Shown: in pieces, positions 38,092 through 48,461 of the stretch
Numbering within the stretch: the stretch's first letter is position 1
Layout: every line of letters begins with the position of its first letter
Assembly (NCBI GenBank): GCA_018335755.1
Contig: JAGXRK010000012.1
Coordinates: 1-64,000 of the forward strand
Source of the DNA: Ignavibacterium sp.
GTDB lineage: Bacteria; Bacteroidota; Ignavibacteria; Ignavibacteriales; Ignavibacteriaceae
Direction: 5' to 3'
DNA: 64,000 nt
Notes under the pieces: model-generated
What the model saw: the letters and a program-made list of their open reading frames with translations, nothing else
The model's database searches: none
Told to the model about the DNA's origin: nothing
Translations under genes and position numbers: made by a program

Positions 38092-39288
38092 ATGTTTTGC
38101 ACCGTTGAAGAGGCCGTTGAAGAAATAAAAAATGGAAAAGTGATAATTATTGTTGACGATGAAGATCGTGAGAACGAAGGGGACTTCATTTGTGCAGCTG
38201 AATATGTAACTCCGGATATTGTGAATTTTATGGTAACACACGGCAGAGGTATGCTGTGTGTTGCCTTATCAGGTAAAAGACTTGATGAATTAAATCTTCC
38301 TTTAATGGTTGACACAAATTCTGCACTTCACGGCACTCAATTTACTGTTACAGTTGATGCAATTGAAGGAACAACCACAGGAATTTCTGCTGCTGATCGT
38401 TCACTAACTATTAAGAAACTTATAGATGAAAATTCAAAAGCGAATGATTTTGCAAGACCAGGTCATATATTTCCATTGAGAGCATTCGATGAAGGTGTAT
38501 TAAGAAGGGCCGGACACACTGAAGCTGCTGTTGATATTTGCAGGATCGCTAAACTTAAGCCGGCAGGTGTACTTTGTGAAATTCTTAAGGAAAATGGTGA
38601 GATGGCAAGACAACCTGAACTCTTTGAGATAGCTAAAAATTTTAATATAAAAATTTTAACCGTCCAAAATCTTATTAGGCATAGACTAAAAAATGAAAAC
38701 CTGATTGAAAAAATTTCTGATATTGATTTTCCAACAAAGCATGGTCATTTAAGGCTTCATCTTTACAGAAGTCTTCTGGATAGGAAAAAACAGGTTGCAT
38801 TAATTAAAGGTACTCCGGGTCCCGATCAACCATTTTTAGTAAGAATGCATTCTGAATGTTTGACAGGTGATGTCTTTCACTCATTAAGATGTGATTGCCA
38901 TGATCAATTAAATTCTGCTTTGGACATTATTGAACAGAATGGATCTGGTGCTCTGGTTTATATGCGTCAGGAAGGAAGGGGAATTGGTTTAGAGAATAAA
39001 ATTCGTGCATATAAATTACAGGATCAGGGTAGAGACACAGTAGAAGCAAATGAGGAACTTGGCTTTAAAGCAGATATCCGTGACTACGGAATTGGTGCAC
39101 AAATACTTTTGGATCTTGGAATAAAAAAAATTCGACTTCTTACTAACAATCCTAAAAAAGTGATAGGACTGAACGGTTACGGACTCGAAATAGTTGAACG
39201 CGTTCCGATTGAAATCCAGCCAAATCTGAGCAACGAAAAATATCTTAAAACCAAGCGCGATAAACTCGGACATATCATTTTACAGTAA
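38092..39288 (+). CDS. ribBA: Bifunctional 3,4-dihydroxy-2-butanone 4-phosphate synthase / GTP cyclohydrolase II
   Basis: A 398-residue riboflavin enzyme from the ATG at 38092; the track start at 38011 lies inside yajC and adds unrelated sequence. The N-terminal RibB half has [12 protein letters not shown] and [11 protein letters not shown] and makes the four-carbon unit from ribulose 5-phosphate. The C-terminal RibA half has [18 protein letters not shown] with the zinc cysteines, RQEGRGIGL and LTNNPKK, and opens GTP. It starts 13 bases after the yajC stop. Confidence 0.97.
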   Translation: MFCTVEEAVEEIKNGKVIIIVDDEDRENEGDFICAAEYVTPDIVNFMVTHGRGMLCVALSGKRLDELNLPLMVDTNSALHGTQFTVTVDAIEGTTTGISAADRSLTIKKLIDENSKANDFARPGHIFPLRAFDEGVLRRAGHTEAAVDICRIAKLKPAGVLCEILKENGEMARQPELFEIAKNFNIKILTVQNLIRHRLKNENLIEKISDIDFPTKHGHLRLHLYRSLLDRKKQVALIKGTPGPDQPFLVRMHSECLTGDVFHSLRCDCHDQLNSALDIIEQNGSGALVYMRQEGRGIGLENKIRAYKLQDQGRDTVEANEELGFKADIRDYGIGAQILLDLGIKKIRLLTNNPKKVIGLNGYGLEIVERVPIEIQPNLSNEKYLKTKRDKLGHIILQ

Positions 39289-39498
39289 TCCACTTTTTTC
39301 GCTGTAAAATTATTAAAATTTAGGGAATGGACTCCTGTTTATTCAGATGTTACTAAATTGATTCGATACAACAATTTATAATGCTGGCTTTTATTATTTC
39401 AAATTTGGCCTTTATTAAATAATTGCATAATTCCATTCGTTTCATATCTCATTCATTAGTGTTATTTTTGAACAACCATTTGTCAGAGAGTTATTAAG

Positions 39499-40818
39499 AT
39501 GAAAAAAATGAAAATATTATTAGCCGTTTTTCTGTTTTTCACTGCTTTTATTTATCCACAAAAGAAAGTATACATTGCTTATATTGAAGATGAAATTGAT
39601 CTTGGATTGGCACCTTATATAACCAGGTCGATATCAGATGCAGATAAAGCTGGTGCTGATGCAATAATATTTAAAATAAATACTTTTGGCGGCAGAGTTG
39701 ATGCAGCTACTCAAATTAAAGATGCCATTCTTGCTTCTAATATTCCGACTGTTGCCTTTGTAAATAACAGAGCGATATCTGCGGGCGCATTAATAACAAT
39801 ATCCTGTCAGCGAATAGTTATGGTTCCGGGCAGTTCAATCGGCGCTGCAACAGTTGTTGATCAAACAGGTGAAAAGGTAAGCGAAAAATATCAATCTTAT
39901 ATGCGCTCTGAAATGAGATCAACTGCTGAAAGAAATGGGCGTCGAACCGATGTTGCCGAAGCAATGGTAGATGAGAGAGTAGTAATTAAGGGCTTAGTTG
40001 ACTCAACACAATTAGCAACATTAACTGCTGATGAGGCACTTGAGTACGGAATAGCTGATACATTACTTACAAAAATTGAAGACGTTTTAGAATTTCTCGA
40101 TTTGAAAGGTGCAACAATTGTCCGGGTAGAATCAAACTGGGCTGAGGATGTTGTAAGGTTCTTAAATCATCCTTTGATTGCTTCATTGTTAATAATGATT
40201 GGATTTTTCGGATTGTTTACCGAAGTTAAAACTCCCGGATGGGGTGTTCCCGGAACAGCTGGAATTGCTGCATTAGCATTATTTTTTGGCGCATCTTATA
40301 TTTTGCAGCTTGCCACCATTGTCGAAATATTAATGTTTATTGCCGGACTGCTATTAATAGCTACAGAAATTTTTGTTATACCAGGATTTGGTATTGCCGG
40401 AATAAGCGGAATATTATTAATTGTTGCATCCCTATTCATGTCTCTGGTAGGCGGTAGACCATTTCTGGATTTTGATATGATTTCAATGGCAATTATTCAA
40501 ATTGCGGGTGCGATAACCGGTGCTTTTATTATGGTTCTTCTATTGGCAAAGTTCCTTCCCAAATCAACTGTTTTTAATAAACTTGTTTTGTCAACAGCAA
40601 CATCCACCAATAGAGGTTATGTTTCAAGTCCTGATTTTAAGTCATTGGTAGGAAAGGAAGGAATTGCACTAACCACTTTGCGTCCTGCTGGTACAGCTGA
40701 AATAGACGGAGAAAAAGTTGATGTTGTAGCGGATTCAGAATACATTAAAAATGGTACGAAAATAAGAGTAATCAAAACCGAAGGTATGCGCGTTGTTGTA
40801 GTACCGGTTAAACAGTAG
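39499..40818 (+). CDS. NfeD-family membrane serine protease
   Basis: A 439-residue protein with a signal peptide and an N-terminal ClpP-like domain. The catalytic Ser94 is in RAISAGAL, and Lys133 lies about 40 residues on, as in Pyrococcus 1510-N. Four or five central helices (about 235-345) and a C-terminal OB-fold NfeD domain (GKEGIALTTLRPAGTAEIDG) follow. The full-length form (NfeD1b) usually pairs with a stomatin/SPFH protein, but no stomatin gene follows here. Upstream, TATTTTTG at 39463-39470 loosely resembles a Bacteroidota -7 element. Confidence 0.9.
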   Translation: MKKMKILLAVFLFFTAFIYPQKKVYIAYIEDEIDLGLAPYITRSISDADKAGADAIIFKINTFGGRVDAATQIKDAILASNIPTVAFVNNRAISAGALITISCQRIVMVPGSSIGAATVVDQTGEKVSEKYQSYMRSEMRSTAERNGRRTDVAEAMVDERVVIKGLVDSTQLATLTADEALEYGIADTLLTKIEDVLEFLDLKGATIVRVESNWAEDVVRFLNHPLIASLLIMIGFFGLFTEVKTPGWGVPGTAGIAALALFFGASYILQLATIVEILMFIAGLLLIATEIFVIPGFGIAGISGILLIVASLFMSLVGGRPFLDFDMISMAIIQIAGAITGAFIMVLLLAKFLPKSTVFNKLVLSTATSTNRGYVSSPDFKSLVGKEGIALTTLRPAGTAEIDGEKVDVVADSEYIKNGTKIRVIKTEGMRVVVVPVKQ

Positions 40819-40827
40819 ATTTTAATT

Positions 40828-40873
40828 AAGATGTCATCCTTTAAGTTTCTTTGATATAATGAGATGACATCTT
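40828..40873. terminator. Bidirectional terminator between nfeD and the MFS gene
   Basis: AAGATGTCATC (40828-40838) and GATGACATCTT (40863-40873) form a perfect 11-bp stem with a 24-base loop, followed by TTTTT on the plus strand. The flanking genes converge on it. Confidence 0.75.
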
Positions 40874-40882
40874 TTTACAACA

Positions 40883-42394
40883 TTATTTCACTTCATCTAC
40901 ATCATCAACAAACAAAGTTAGAAAACCAGCAAGAATCAATGAAGCACCGCCCAGCACTAAAGCATAAATTGCTTCACCTCCAACTACATTTTTAACAAAA
41001 AATCCTAAAATAGCTGCAGCTGTAATTTGAGGTATTACAATAAAGAAATTAAAAATGCCCATATAAACTCCCATTTTTTCTGCTGGAAGTGAACCGGCAA
41101 GAATTGCATAAGGCATAGAAAGTATTGAAGCCCAGGCAAGACCAATTCCAAGTTCTGAAACTAAAAGAAGATTTGGATCTTTAATAAAATAGAAGGATGC
41201 AAATCCTAATCCGCCGCAAAATAGTGAGATCATATGAACCGTTTTGCGATTTGTTTTTTTTGCAAGCCAAACAAGTACGAATGCCATTACCGCAGCAAAT
41301 CCGTTGTAGACAGACATCAGGACTCCAACCCAATCAGCACCCTGATTATATAATACAGAGGTTGTATCACTGGTTCCATAAATATGCCTCGTTACAGCAG
41401 GTGTAGTGTAAATCCACATAGCAAACAACGCAAACCATGAAAAGAACTGAACTAGGGCAAGCTGTTTCATAGTTTTGGGCATTTTATAAAGATCATTTAA
41501 CACAGTAACAAAACCACCGGTTGTTTTACCACTGTTAGAGAGCAGACCAGCCAGCAATTGAAGAATTCCAAAAATGAATGAACCCACAAACAATACATAC
41601 AATCCAAAATCATCTTCCTTCAATACGTAATGCAAAATCAAAGAACCTATTAATCCAATTATAGTCCAGACAATTCCAAGTCTTATAAAAAATAATCCAT
41701 GAATAGGATCAGGTGAATACTTTAAAGCTTTAATTTTTTCTTTTTCTGCTTCTTCAAACTTTCTTAATTCTTCGGGTGAATACTCTTTAGATGAAATAAT
41801 TGTCCATAGAACTGCCAGGAAAAAAACAACTCCGCCAATATAGAAGGAATACTTAACAGATGGCGGTATCAAACCCTCTGGAGCTGTGTTTGCAATACCA
41901 AACCAGTTTGTCATCATATAAGGAAGAGCAGAAGCAATTACAGCCCCGGTTCCAATAAAAAAACTTTGCATTGCAAATCCTGTGGTTCGCTGTTCTGATG
42001 GCAGCATATCTCCAACAAACGCTCTGAACGGCTCCATTGATATATTTATAGAAGCATCCATTATCCATAACATTCCGGCGGCAATCCATAAAGCAGGTGA
42101 GTTAGGCATAAATATAATTGCGACTGATGCTAAAATTGCACCAACTAGAAAAAATGGTCTGCGTCTCCCCAATCTATTCCAGGTTTTGTCACTCATATGT
42201 CCAACTATCGGTTGAACAATCAGTCCTGTTACAGGAGCAGCTATCCAAAGAAGAGGAATAGTGTCAATGTTTGCGCCAAGAGTTTCAAATATTCTACTTA
42301 CATTGGCATTTTGAAGTGCAAAGCCGAATTGTATACCAAGAAAGCCGAAACTCATATTCCAGATTTGCCAGAATGATAGACGTGGTTTACTCAT
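40883..42394 (-). CDS. MFS sugar transporter, SLC45/GPH-like
   Basis: A 503-residue, 12-helix carrier. The N-terminal FWQIWNMSFGFLGIQFGFALQN and the loop HMSDKTWNRLGRRRPFFL match the SLC45/sucrose-transporter-like branch found in Bacteroidota. Members take up disaccharides such as maltose or sucrose by H+ symport; the substrate is not known here. A charged cytoplasmic loop lies around residues 205-235. It stands alone on the minus strand, divergent from pabBC and convergent with nfeD. Confidence 0.88.
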   Translation of the reverse strand: MSKPRLSFWQIWNMSFGFLGIQFGFALQNANVSRIFETLGANIDTIPLLWIAAPVTGLIVQPIVGHMSDKTWNRLGRRRPFFLVGAILASVAIIFMPNSPALWIAAGMLWIMDASINISMEPFRAFVGDMLPSEQRTTGFAMQSFFIGTGAVIASALPYMMTNWFGIANTAPEGLIPPSVKYSFYIGGVVFFLAVLWTIISSKEYSPEELRKFEEAEKEKIKALKYSPDPIHGLFFIRLGIVWTIIGLIGSLILHYVLKEDDFGLYVLFVGSFIFGILQLLAGLLSNSGKTTGGFVTVLNDLYKMPKTMKQLALVQFFSWFALFAMWIYTTPAVTRHIYGTSDTTSVLYNQGADWVGVLMSVYNGFAAVMAFVLVWLAKKTNRKTVHMISLFCGGLGFASFYFIKDPNLLLVSELGIGLAWASILSMPYAILAGSLPAEKMGVYMGIFNFFIVIPQITAAAILGFFVKNVVGGEAIYALVLGGASLILAGFLTLFVDDVDEVK

Positions 42395-42499
42395 AATTTG
42401 TATTTAACTTTATGTTAGAAAATATTTTCGTAATGCTTTACCAAAATAAAGAACTGTTTCAATAAATTACATTATCAAGCAAAATATTTTTATTGCCGG

Positions 42500-44332
42500 A
42501 TGGAATTAAAACAAATACTTCAGACAGTCAATTCCACTGATTACTCAGCTTTTTTCTACACACCGCATCTCTATGATAATTCTTTTTCATATTTATTCAT
42601 TGATCCGGTTGAAAGCGTAACTATAAAAACCGCTCGTTCACTTGAGAAGAAATTAGAACAAATAGATTTGCTTATTAAGGATGGCTACTCGGCTTATTCA
42701 ATAATAAATTATGAGACAGGTTATTTATTTGAGAAAAAACTACATCCCTTATTAGATGGGAAAGAGAAGCTGATTCAGTTCTTTTTCTGCGATCCCAAAA
42801 ATGTTTTAAAGATCAGGTCATCGTCCTTATCTGTAAATAATACTAATCAATCTTTTGAAATAAAAAATTTCACAATTAATAATACAAGACAAGAATTCCG
42901 ACATAATATTAACGCCATAAAAAAATACATTAAACAAGGAGATACGTACCAGGTTAATTATACCGTTAAAGGAAAATTTAATTTCCACGGTGATTTATCA
43001 GATCTGTTCATTAAACTTTCTTATAGTCAGTCAGCTTTATATTCTGCATTTATTAATAATAAAGACAAAACCATTCTGTCCCTCTCACCGGAATTATTTT
43101 TTGAAATTGATGGAAAGAGTATTACAGCAAAACCTATGAAAGGCACTGTAAGGCGCGGTTATGATCTACAAACAGATAAAATGAATAAATACAATTTACT
43201 CAATAGTGAAAAAAACCGTGCTGAAAATGTTATGATTGTCGATCTTTTAAGAAATGACCTTGGCAGAATTAGTAAATCAGGATCGGTTCAGGTACCCAAA
43301 TTATTTGATATTGAGAAATACGAGACATTGTATCAGATGGTAAGTGTAATTTCGTCGAAATTAAAGAAGGATATAACGCTATCAAAAGTAATAAAAAATA
43401 TTTTTCCCTGCGGTTCCATCACAGGTGCACCCAAAATCAGTACAATGGGTATCATAAACAAAATTGAGAAAGAGCCGCGCGGTATTTATACAGGTTCAAT
43501 TGGGTTTATTCATAAACAGAAAAAGATATTTAATGTTGCCATAAGAACAATTGTTATATGTAAAAAAACTTTCAGAGGTGAGCTTGGTTTGGGCAGCGGA
43601 ATAGTTTGGGATAGTAATATTGAGCAGGAATTCCAGGAAACAATTTTGAAAAGCAGATTTCTAACTAAACCGGAATCCGAATTTGAATTATTTGAAACTA
43701 TGCTTCTTGAAAACGGAAAAATTCATTTATTGGAAGACCATCTTAACAGATTAAAATTATCAGCGTCGTTTTTCCTGTTTAGATACGATGATAATAAAAT
43801 CCAAAAGGTAATTCAGAAAACGATTTTAAATTCTAACTCACATACAAACCAAAAGTTAAAACTGTTAATTGATAAATGGGGTGAGGTAAAAACAATTGTT
43901 AGTCAAGTCTTAGCAACTCCTGAAAAAATTAAAGTGATAATCAGTAAAAACAGAATAAAGACCGGAAATAAATATCAATACTTTAAAACAACTAACAGGA
44001 TTATTTACGATAAGGAAAATAAGTTTTTCAGAAGGCGAGGTTTTTTTGACGTTATATTTTTCAATGAAAGAAGTGAATTGGCTGAAGGTGCAATTACAAA
44101 TATTTTTTTGAAAATTGGAGATACATATTTTACTCCCCCTGTAACTAGTGGAATTTTACCAGGAGTTTACAGGAAATTTATGCTTAGAAGCAATTCGAGT
44201 GTTAAGGAAAAATTATTATACTTCGAGGATCTAATGTCTGCCGAAGAAATTATTTTAACCAACGCATTAAAGGGAGAAATTAAAGTAAATTACCTTTACC
44301 TGAACGAAACTGAGTTTAGGGCGATGCAGTAA
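42500..44332 (+). CDS. pabBC: Fused aminodeoxychorismate synthase component I / aminodeoxychorismate lyase
   Basis: A 610-residue fusion for p-aminobenzoate synthesis. Residues about 1-390 are a chorismate-binding PabB domain: KPMKGTVRRG, MIVDLLRNDLGRI, FPCGSITGAPK and GIYTGSIG. The C-terminal part is a fold-type IV PLP lyase (PabC-like) with FETMLLENG, KTTNRIIYDK bearing the likely PLP lysine, and SELAEGAITNIFL. The glutaminase PabA is not adjacent. The product feeds folate, matching thyA and folA elsewhere in the window. A 59-base gap separates it from idi2. Confidence 0.94.
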   Translation: MELKQILQTVNSTDYSAFFYTPHLYDNSFSYLFIDPVESVTIKTARSLEKKLEQIDLLIKDGYSAYSIINYETGYLFEKKLHPLLDGKEKLIQFFFCDPKNVLKIRSSSLSVNNTNQSFEIKNFTINNTRQEFRHNINAIKKYIKQGDTYQVNYTVKGKFNFHGDLSDLFIKLSYSQSALYSAFINNKDKTILSLSPELFFEIDGKSITAKPMKGTVRRGYDLQTDKMNKYNLLNSEKNRAENVMIVDLLRNDLGRISKSGSVQVPKLFDIEKYETLYQMVSVISSKLKKDITLSKVIKNIFPCGSITGAPKISTMGIINKIEKEPRGIYTGSIGFIHKQKKIFNVAIRTIVICKKTFRGELGLGSGIVWDSNIEQEFQETILKSRFLTKPESEFELFETMLLENGKIHLLEDHLNRLKLSASFFLFRYDDNKIQKVIQKTILNSNSHTNQKLKLLIDKWGEVKTIVSQVLATPEKIKVIISKNRIKTGNKYQYFKTTNRIIYDKENKFFRRRGFFDVIFFNERSELAEGAITNIFLKIGDTYFTPPVTSGILPGVYRKFMLRSNSSVKEKLLYFEDLMSAEEIILTNALKGEIKVNYLYLNETEFRAMQ

Positions 44333-44391
44333 ACCATTTAAGCATCTTTTACCGATTTTTAATATCTTTACCCAACAAAATCAATCTCTAT

Positions 44392-45438
44392 ATGCCGCAG
44401 CAAAATGATATAACCAATAAACGAAAAAAAGAACACATTGAGTTGTGTTTAACTAAAAAAGTTGAGTTCAAAGAAAAGACGAACGGTTTTGATAATTATG
44501 AGTTTAAGCATTTTGCACTTACGGAGATTGACATTAAGAAAATTACCTTTTTTACAAGATTTTTTAATAAAAAAATAAATTATCCTTTCCTCATTTCCTG
44601 TATGACTGGCGGAACTTCTGAAGCGGAGAATATTAATTCGCGGCTTGCCGATGTTGCTTCCGGACTGAATATCATACTTGGGGTCGGGAGTCAAAGACAG
44701 GCTCTTGAGGATAAAAAATATCACAATTCCTACAAGGTAATAAGAAGAAAAGCACCTGGTATTCCAATTCTTGGAAATATTGGTGCAGCACAACTAACTA
44801 AAAACACCTCTATTGATCAGATAAAAAGTTTAGCTGATATGATTGAAGCTGATGCTATGGTTGTACATCTTAACCCGGTTCAGGAACTTCTTCAGCCTGA
44901 GGGTGAAATTGAATTTTCAGGACTTAGAAAAAAAATAACTAAATTAGTTAAGGAACTTAGGCTGCCGGTTATTGTTAAAGAAGTGGGTTCCGGTATTTCA
45001 AAAGAGGCAGCCATAATTCTTCTTGATTCCGGAGTGAAGGGTATTGATGTTGCTGGTGCCGGAGGAACAAGTTGGGCTGGTGTTGAATTACTAAGAAGCA
45101 AGAACATTAATGATTCAATATTATGGGATTGGGGTTTGCCCACTTCTTTTTGTATACGGGAAGTTGCATCATTAAAGAAAAAATTTAATTTCACTCTAAT
45201 TGGTTCAGGGGGAATAAACTCAGCTATGGAAATGACTAAAGCATTTGCACTTGGTTCAGATATTACTGCATCTGCAAGAGTAATTTTACAAACATTGATC
45301 AATCAGGGTGAAGAAGATGTTATAAAAATGATAAAAGATTGGTTCAATGTTTTAAGCAAAGTAATGTTTTTAACGGGATCAAAAAATCTTAAAGAATTAA
45401 AGACTAACAAAATATTCAAAAGGGAATCTCTAACTTGA
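44392..45438 (+). CDS. fni: Isopentenyl-diphosphate delta-isomerase type 2
   Basis: A 348-residue FMN- and NADPH-dependent IDI-2 that interconverts IPP and DMAPP. Seen: the N-terminal NKRKKEHIELCL, FLISCMTGGT, LGVGSQRQAL, VHLNPVQELLQPEGE, VKEVGSGISKEAA and the FMN phosphate site IGSGGINSAMEMTKA. It is unrelated in fold to Nudix-type Idi1. Its TGA overlaps the TTG start of the polyprenyl synthase as TTGA, giving direct coupling of isomer supply and chain elongation. Confidence 0.95.
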   Translation: MPQQNDITNKRKKEHIELCLTKKVEFKEKTNGFDNYEFKHFALTEIDIKKITFFTRFFNKKINYPFLISCMTGGTSEAENINSRLADVASGLNIILGVGSQRQALEDKKYHNSYKVIRRKAPGIPILGNIGAAQLTKNTSIDQIKSLADMIEADAMVVHLNPVQELLQPEGEIEFSGLRKKITKLVKELRLPVIVKEVGSGISKEAAIILLDSGVKGIDVAGAGGTSWAGVELLRSKNINDSILWDWGLPTSFCIREVASLKKKFNFTLIGSGGINSAMEMTKAFALGSDITASARVILQTLINQGEEDVIKMIKDWFNVLSKVMFLTGSKNLKELKTNKIFKRESLT

Positions 45439-46430
45439 ATTTAACAGAAATAAAAAATTTCAGCAGGATTTACGAAACTGAAAGAAAAAAAATAGACATA
45501 AAACTTCAGAATCTACTGAAGGGAAGAGAACCACTAATGCTCTATAATCCTGCTTCTTATATTCTGGAAAGCAGCGGTAAAAGATTAAGACCATTATTGG
45601 TTTTGTTTTCAGCTAAAGCTTCAGGAGGTAAATTTAACCAGGTTTATAATGCTGCACTGGCCGTTGAAATGCTTCATAACTTTACCCTCGTTCACGATGA
45701 TATTATGGATAAAGCGGATTTAAGACGAGGACGGGAAACACTTCATAAAAAATATGATATTAATACCGCTATTTTAGCCGGTGATAGTCTTCTTGCTGTG
45801 GCTTATGAATGTCTGTTAAAAGATTGCGATGTTAATGCAAAAAAGGCACTTGCTTCGTTTACTAATGGTTTGATTGAAGTATGCGAGGGTCAAAGTCTTG
45901 ATACAGATTTTGAAACACGAAAAAATGTTTCAATTGATGAGTACATTACGATGATAACAAAGAAAACTGCAATGCTTCTGAAAATGTGCTGTGAGATCGG
46001 TTCATTGCTTGTTGATGCAAATCCCCGTGATATTAAAATACTTTCGGATTATGGACTTAACCTTGGAATTGCATTTCAGATACAGGATGATTTGCTTGAC
46101 ATTATCGGTGATCAGAAAAAATTCGGCAAGAAGGTAGGCGGCGATCTTATTGAAGGGAAAAAGACTTTTTTGTTTTTACGAGCTCTGAATAAATCCAAAG
46201 GAGATAATAAACAAGCTTTACTTCGTGTTATTAGAAACAAAGGTATAAAATCATCTGAGGTAAATAAATATAAAAGAATTTATGAAGAACTGGATGTAAT
46301 TCAGGATGCAAAAAGGGAGATTGAGCTGTATACTAATTCAGCATTAAAAGCAATTAATAAGTTAACTGAAAAGAAAAATATCGGACTATTTTACTGGCTT
46401 GCAGACTCACTAATTAAACGTGATCAATAA
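45435..46430 (+). CDS. Polyprenyl diphosphate synthase
   Basis: A 331-residue trans-prenyltransferase. The first aspartate-rich motif is in LVHDDIMDKADLRRGRETLH, and the second is FQIQDDLLDIIGD followed by GKKVGGDLIEGKKTF. GKRLRPLLV binds the allylic diphosphate. It builds geranyl- to longer polyprenyl diphosphates for quinones, carotenoids or undecaprenyl carriers; chain length cannot be read reliably. The start is TTG overlapping idi2, and the stop overlaps ptsH by one base. Confidence 0.93.
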   Translation: MNLTEIKNFSRIYETERKKIDIKLQNLLKGREPLMLYNPASYILESSGKRLRPLLVLFSAKASGGKFNQVYNAALAVEMLHNFTLVHDDIMDKADLRRGRETLHKKYDINTAILAGDSLLAVAYECLLKDCDVNAKKALASFTNGLIEVCEGQSLDTDFETRKNVSIDEYITMITKKTAMLLKMCCEIGSLLVDANPRDIKILSDYGLNLGIAFQIQDDLLDIIGDQKKFGKKVGGDLIEGKKTFLFLRALNKSKGDNKQALLRVIRNKGIKSSEVNKYKRIYEELDVIQDAKREIELYTNSALKAINKLTEKKNIGLFYWLADSLIKRDQ

Positions 46431-46696
46431 TGATTGAAAAAACAGTTAAAATTATAAATAAAGCAGGTCTGCACACCCGGCCTGCTGCTACAGTTGTTAA
46501 ACTGGCTGCGAAGTATAAATGTGACTTTTTTATTTCGCGTGATGGAATGCATATTAATGGAAAAAGTATTATAGGTGTTATGACATTGGCTGCAGAAATT
46601 GGTTCAGAGTTAACCTTAACTTTTAATGGTGTTGATGAAGGAAAGGCTTCTGAAGAAATAGTTTCTTATTTTGAAAGGGGGTTCGATGAAATATGA
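46430..46696 (+). CDS. ptsH: HPr phosphocarrier protein
   Basis: An 88-residue HPr. His15 in AGLHTRPAA is the residue phosphorylated by EI. Ser46 in NGKSIIGVM lies in a motif like that recognised by HPr kinase, which suggests both metabolic and regulatory phosphorylation. It overlaps the next gene, EI, by 4 bases. No sugar-specific EII component is in the window, so the pair may serve mainly regulatory or EIIA-Man-type partners (inference). Confidence 0.95.
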   Translation: MIEKTVKIINKAGLHTRPAATVVKLAAKYKCDFFISRDGMHINGKSIIGVMTLAAEIGSELTLTFNGVDEGKASEEIVSYFERGFDEI

Positions 46697-48459
46697 AATC
46701 ATTTAAAGAAATTTACCGCGAAGCTGAAAATAAAATTGCCGGATTAGCTGCTGCCCCGGGAATTGTTATTGGCAGAGCACATCTTTTTACTAAAGAAAAA
46801 GTTGAAATAAATAAATCGGAAATAACGGATATTGATCAAGCCATAAATAACCTTGATGAAGCTGTAGAAAAATCTAAAAAGGAATTAAATAAGATTTTTT
46901 CAATAGCCCGTGAAAAGATGGATGAAAAAAGAGCTGGTATTTTTGAAGCGCAGCTTATGATACTTGATGATCCTATACTTTTTGGAAATATTAAAGACAG
47001 GATTAAAACTGAAAAAATTCAGCCTGAGTATATTGTTTCGGATGAAATTTCAAAGTACCAGGAACTGATGATAATATCAAGCGAATCTTATCTTAAAGAA
47101 AGAGCTCTTGACATTGAAGATATTAAATTCCGGATTATCAGAAATCTTCAGAAAAAAAGATGGCAGTCGAGGATAGAAAAAGAAATGATTGTTATAAGTG
47201 AGTCGCTTACTCCTGCTGATACACTTCTATTTTCAAGAGTTGATACGCTTGCTTTTGTTACAGATCACGGAGGATTAACATCTCACGCAGCAATTATTTC
47301 AAGATCTTTGAACATTCCGGCTGTTGTTGGTACCCATAATGCTTCCAAAATGATTGAAGACGGGCAATCAATCATTGTTGATGGATTTCACGGTTATATA
47401 ATAACATCTCCTTCAGAAGAGCAAATCGAATTTTTCAAGTACAAACAGGAGCGTCTGAAACAACTTCAGGTTGATCTCAAAGAATTCAAAGAAAAGCCCG
47501 CCATAACTACTGATGGTAGAACTATTAATCTTGAAGCAAATGTTGATGTTACCGGTGAAATTGATGTTGTTATTACCAGCGGTGCAAAAGGTATTGGACT
47601 CTACAGGTCAGAACAAATACTTGATGAACTTGGTGAATATCCTAACGAAGAAGAACAGACTAACATTTACTCAAAACTTGCATCAAGGATGTATCCGGAT
47701 TTTTGTACAATACGTGCTTTTGATATTGGGGGCGACAAGTTCAGACTCTTTGATTACAGAGAGCCGAATCCCTTTTTAGGTTTACGCGGGGTCAGGTTTC
47801 TTCTTGAAAATAAAAGTCTTTTTAAGACTCAGATTAGAGCTGTACTCAAAGCCAGTGCTACTAAAAATATTAAATTTATGATTCCTATGATCTCTACAAT
47901 TGAGGAAATATGGGAAACAAAAAAGTTAATAACTGAATGCAAGGCTGAACTCAGAAAAGAAAAATTAGAATTTGATGATAAAATCAAATTAGGTATAATG
48001 ATCGAAGTTCCTTCAGCAGCAATTATGACAAGAGAACTGGCTGCAGAAGTAGATTTTATAAGTATTGGAACCAATGATTTAATTCAATATATGATGGCTG
48101 TTGACAGAGGTAACGACCTTGTATCTAATTTGTACCAGGAATTCAGTCCAGTAAATATCAGAACCATTTATCATATTGTGCAGGAGGCAAAGCTTCAAAA
48201 AGTGCCTGTGAGTTTGTGTGGAGAAATGGCCGCTGATACATTAGCCATTCCATTGCTTGTTGGATTGGGGTTGGAAACATTAAGTATTTCTGCTGCAACA
48301 ATTCTTTATGCTAAAAAAATAATTAACAGTTTCAGTTACGAACTTGCAAAAAAATTAGCTGATGATTGCGTGGCTAGTAAAACAGAAAAAGAAATTCAGG
48401 ATAAAGTTGTTAAATTCTTTGAAGAAAATAATATCACAAGAACAAGGAACATTATTTAA
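46693..48459 (+). CDS. ptsI: Phosphoenolpyruvate-protein phosphotransferase (PTS enzyme I)
   Basis: A 588-residue EI. The N-terminal HPr-binding helical domain precedes the phosphohistidine domain, where GGLTSHAAIISRS contains His198, and a PEP-binding TIM barrel with GIGLYRSEQ, IRAFDIGGDK, MIPMIS and FISIGTNDLIQY. It transfers phosphate from PEP to HPr. It is coupled to ptsH by ATGA and followed 2 bases later by the PGI/PMI gene, placing PTS phosphotransfer next to central sugar metabolism. Confidence 0.97.
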   Translation: MKSFKEIYREAENKIAGLAAAPGIVIGRAHLFTKEKVEINKSEITDIDQAINNLDEAVEKSKKELNKIFSIAREKMDEKRAGIFEAQLMILDDPILFGNIKDRIKTEKIQPEYIVSDEISKYQELMIISSESYLKERALDIEDIKFRIIRNLQKKRWQSRIEKEMIVISESLTPADTLLFSRVDTLAFVTDHGGLTSHAAIISRSLNIPAVVGTHNASKMIEDGQSIIVDGFHGYIITSPSEEQIEFFKYKQERLKQLQVDLKEFKEKPAITTDGRTINLEANVDVTGEIDVVITSGAKGIGLYRSEQILDELGEYPNEEEQTNIYSKLASRMYPDFCTIRAFDIGGDKFRLFDYREPNPFLGLRGVRFLLENKSLFKTQIRAVLKASATKNIKFMIPMISTIEEIWETKKLITECKAELRKEKLEFDDKIKLGIMIEVPSAAIMTRELAAEVDFISIGTNDLIQYMMAVDRGNDLVSNLYQEFSPVNIRTIYHIVQEAKLQKVPVSLCGEMAADTLAIPLLVGLGLETLSISAATILYAKKIINSFSYELAKKLADDCVASKTEKEIQDKVVKFFEENNITRTRNII

Positions 48460-48461
48460 GA

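Noticed and set aside
39463-39470. Bacteroidota-type -7 promoter element TATTTTTG before the nfeD gene
   Set aside because: No -33 element at the proper spacing is seen, so it is mentioned only in the gene entry.
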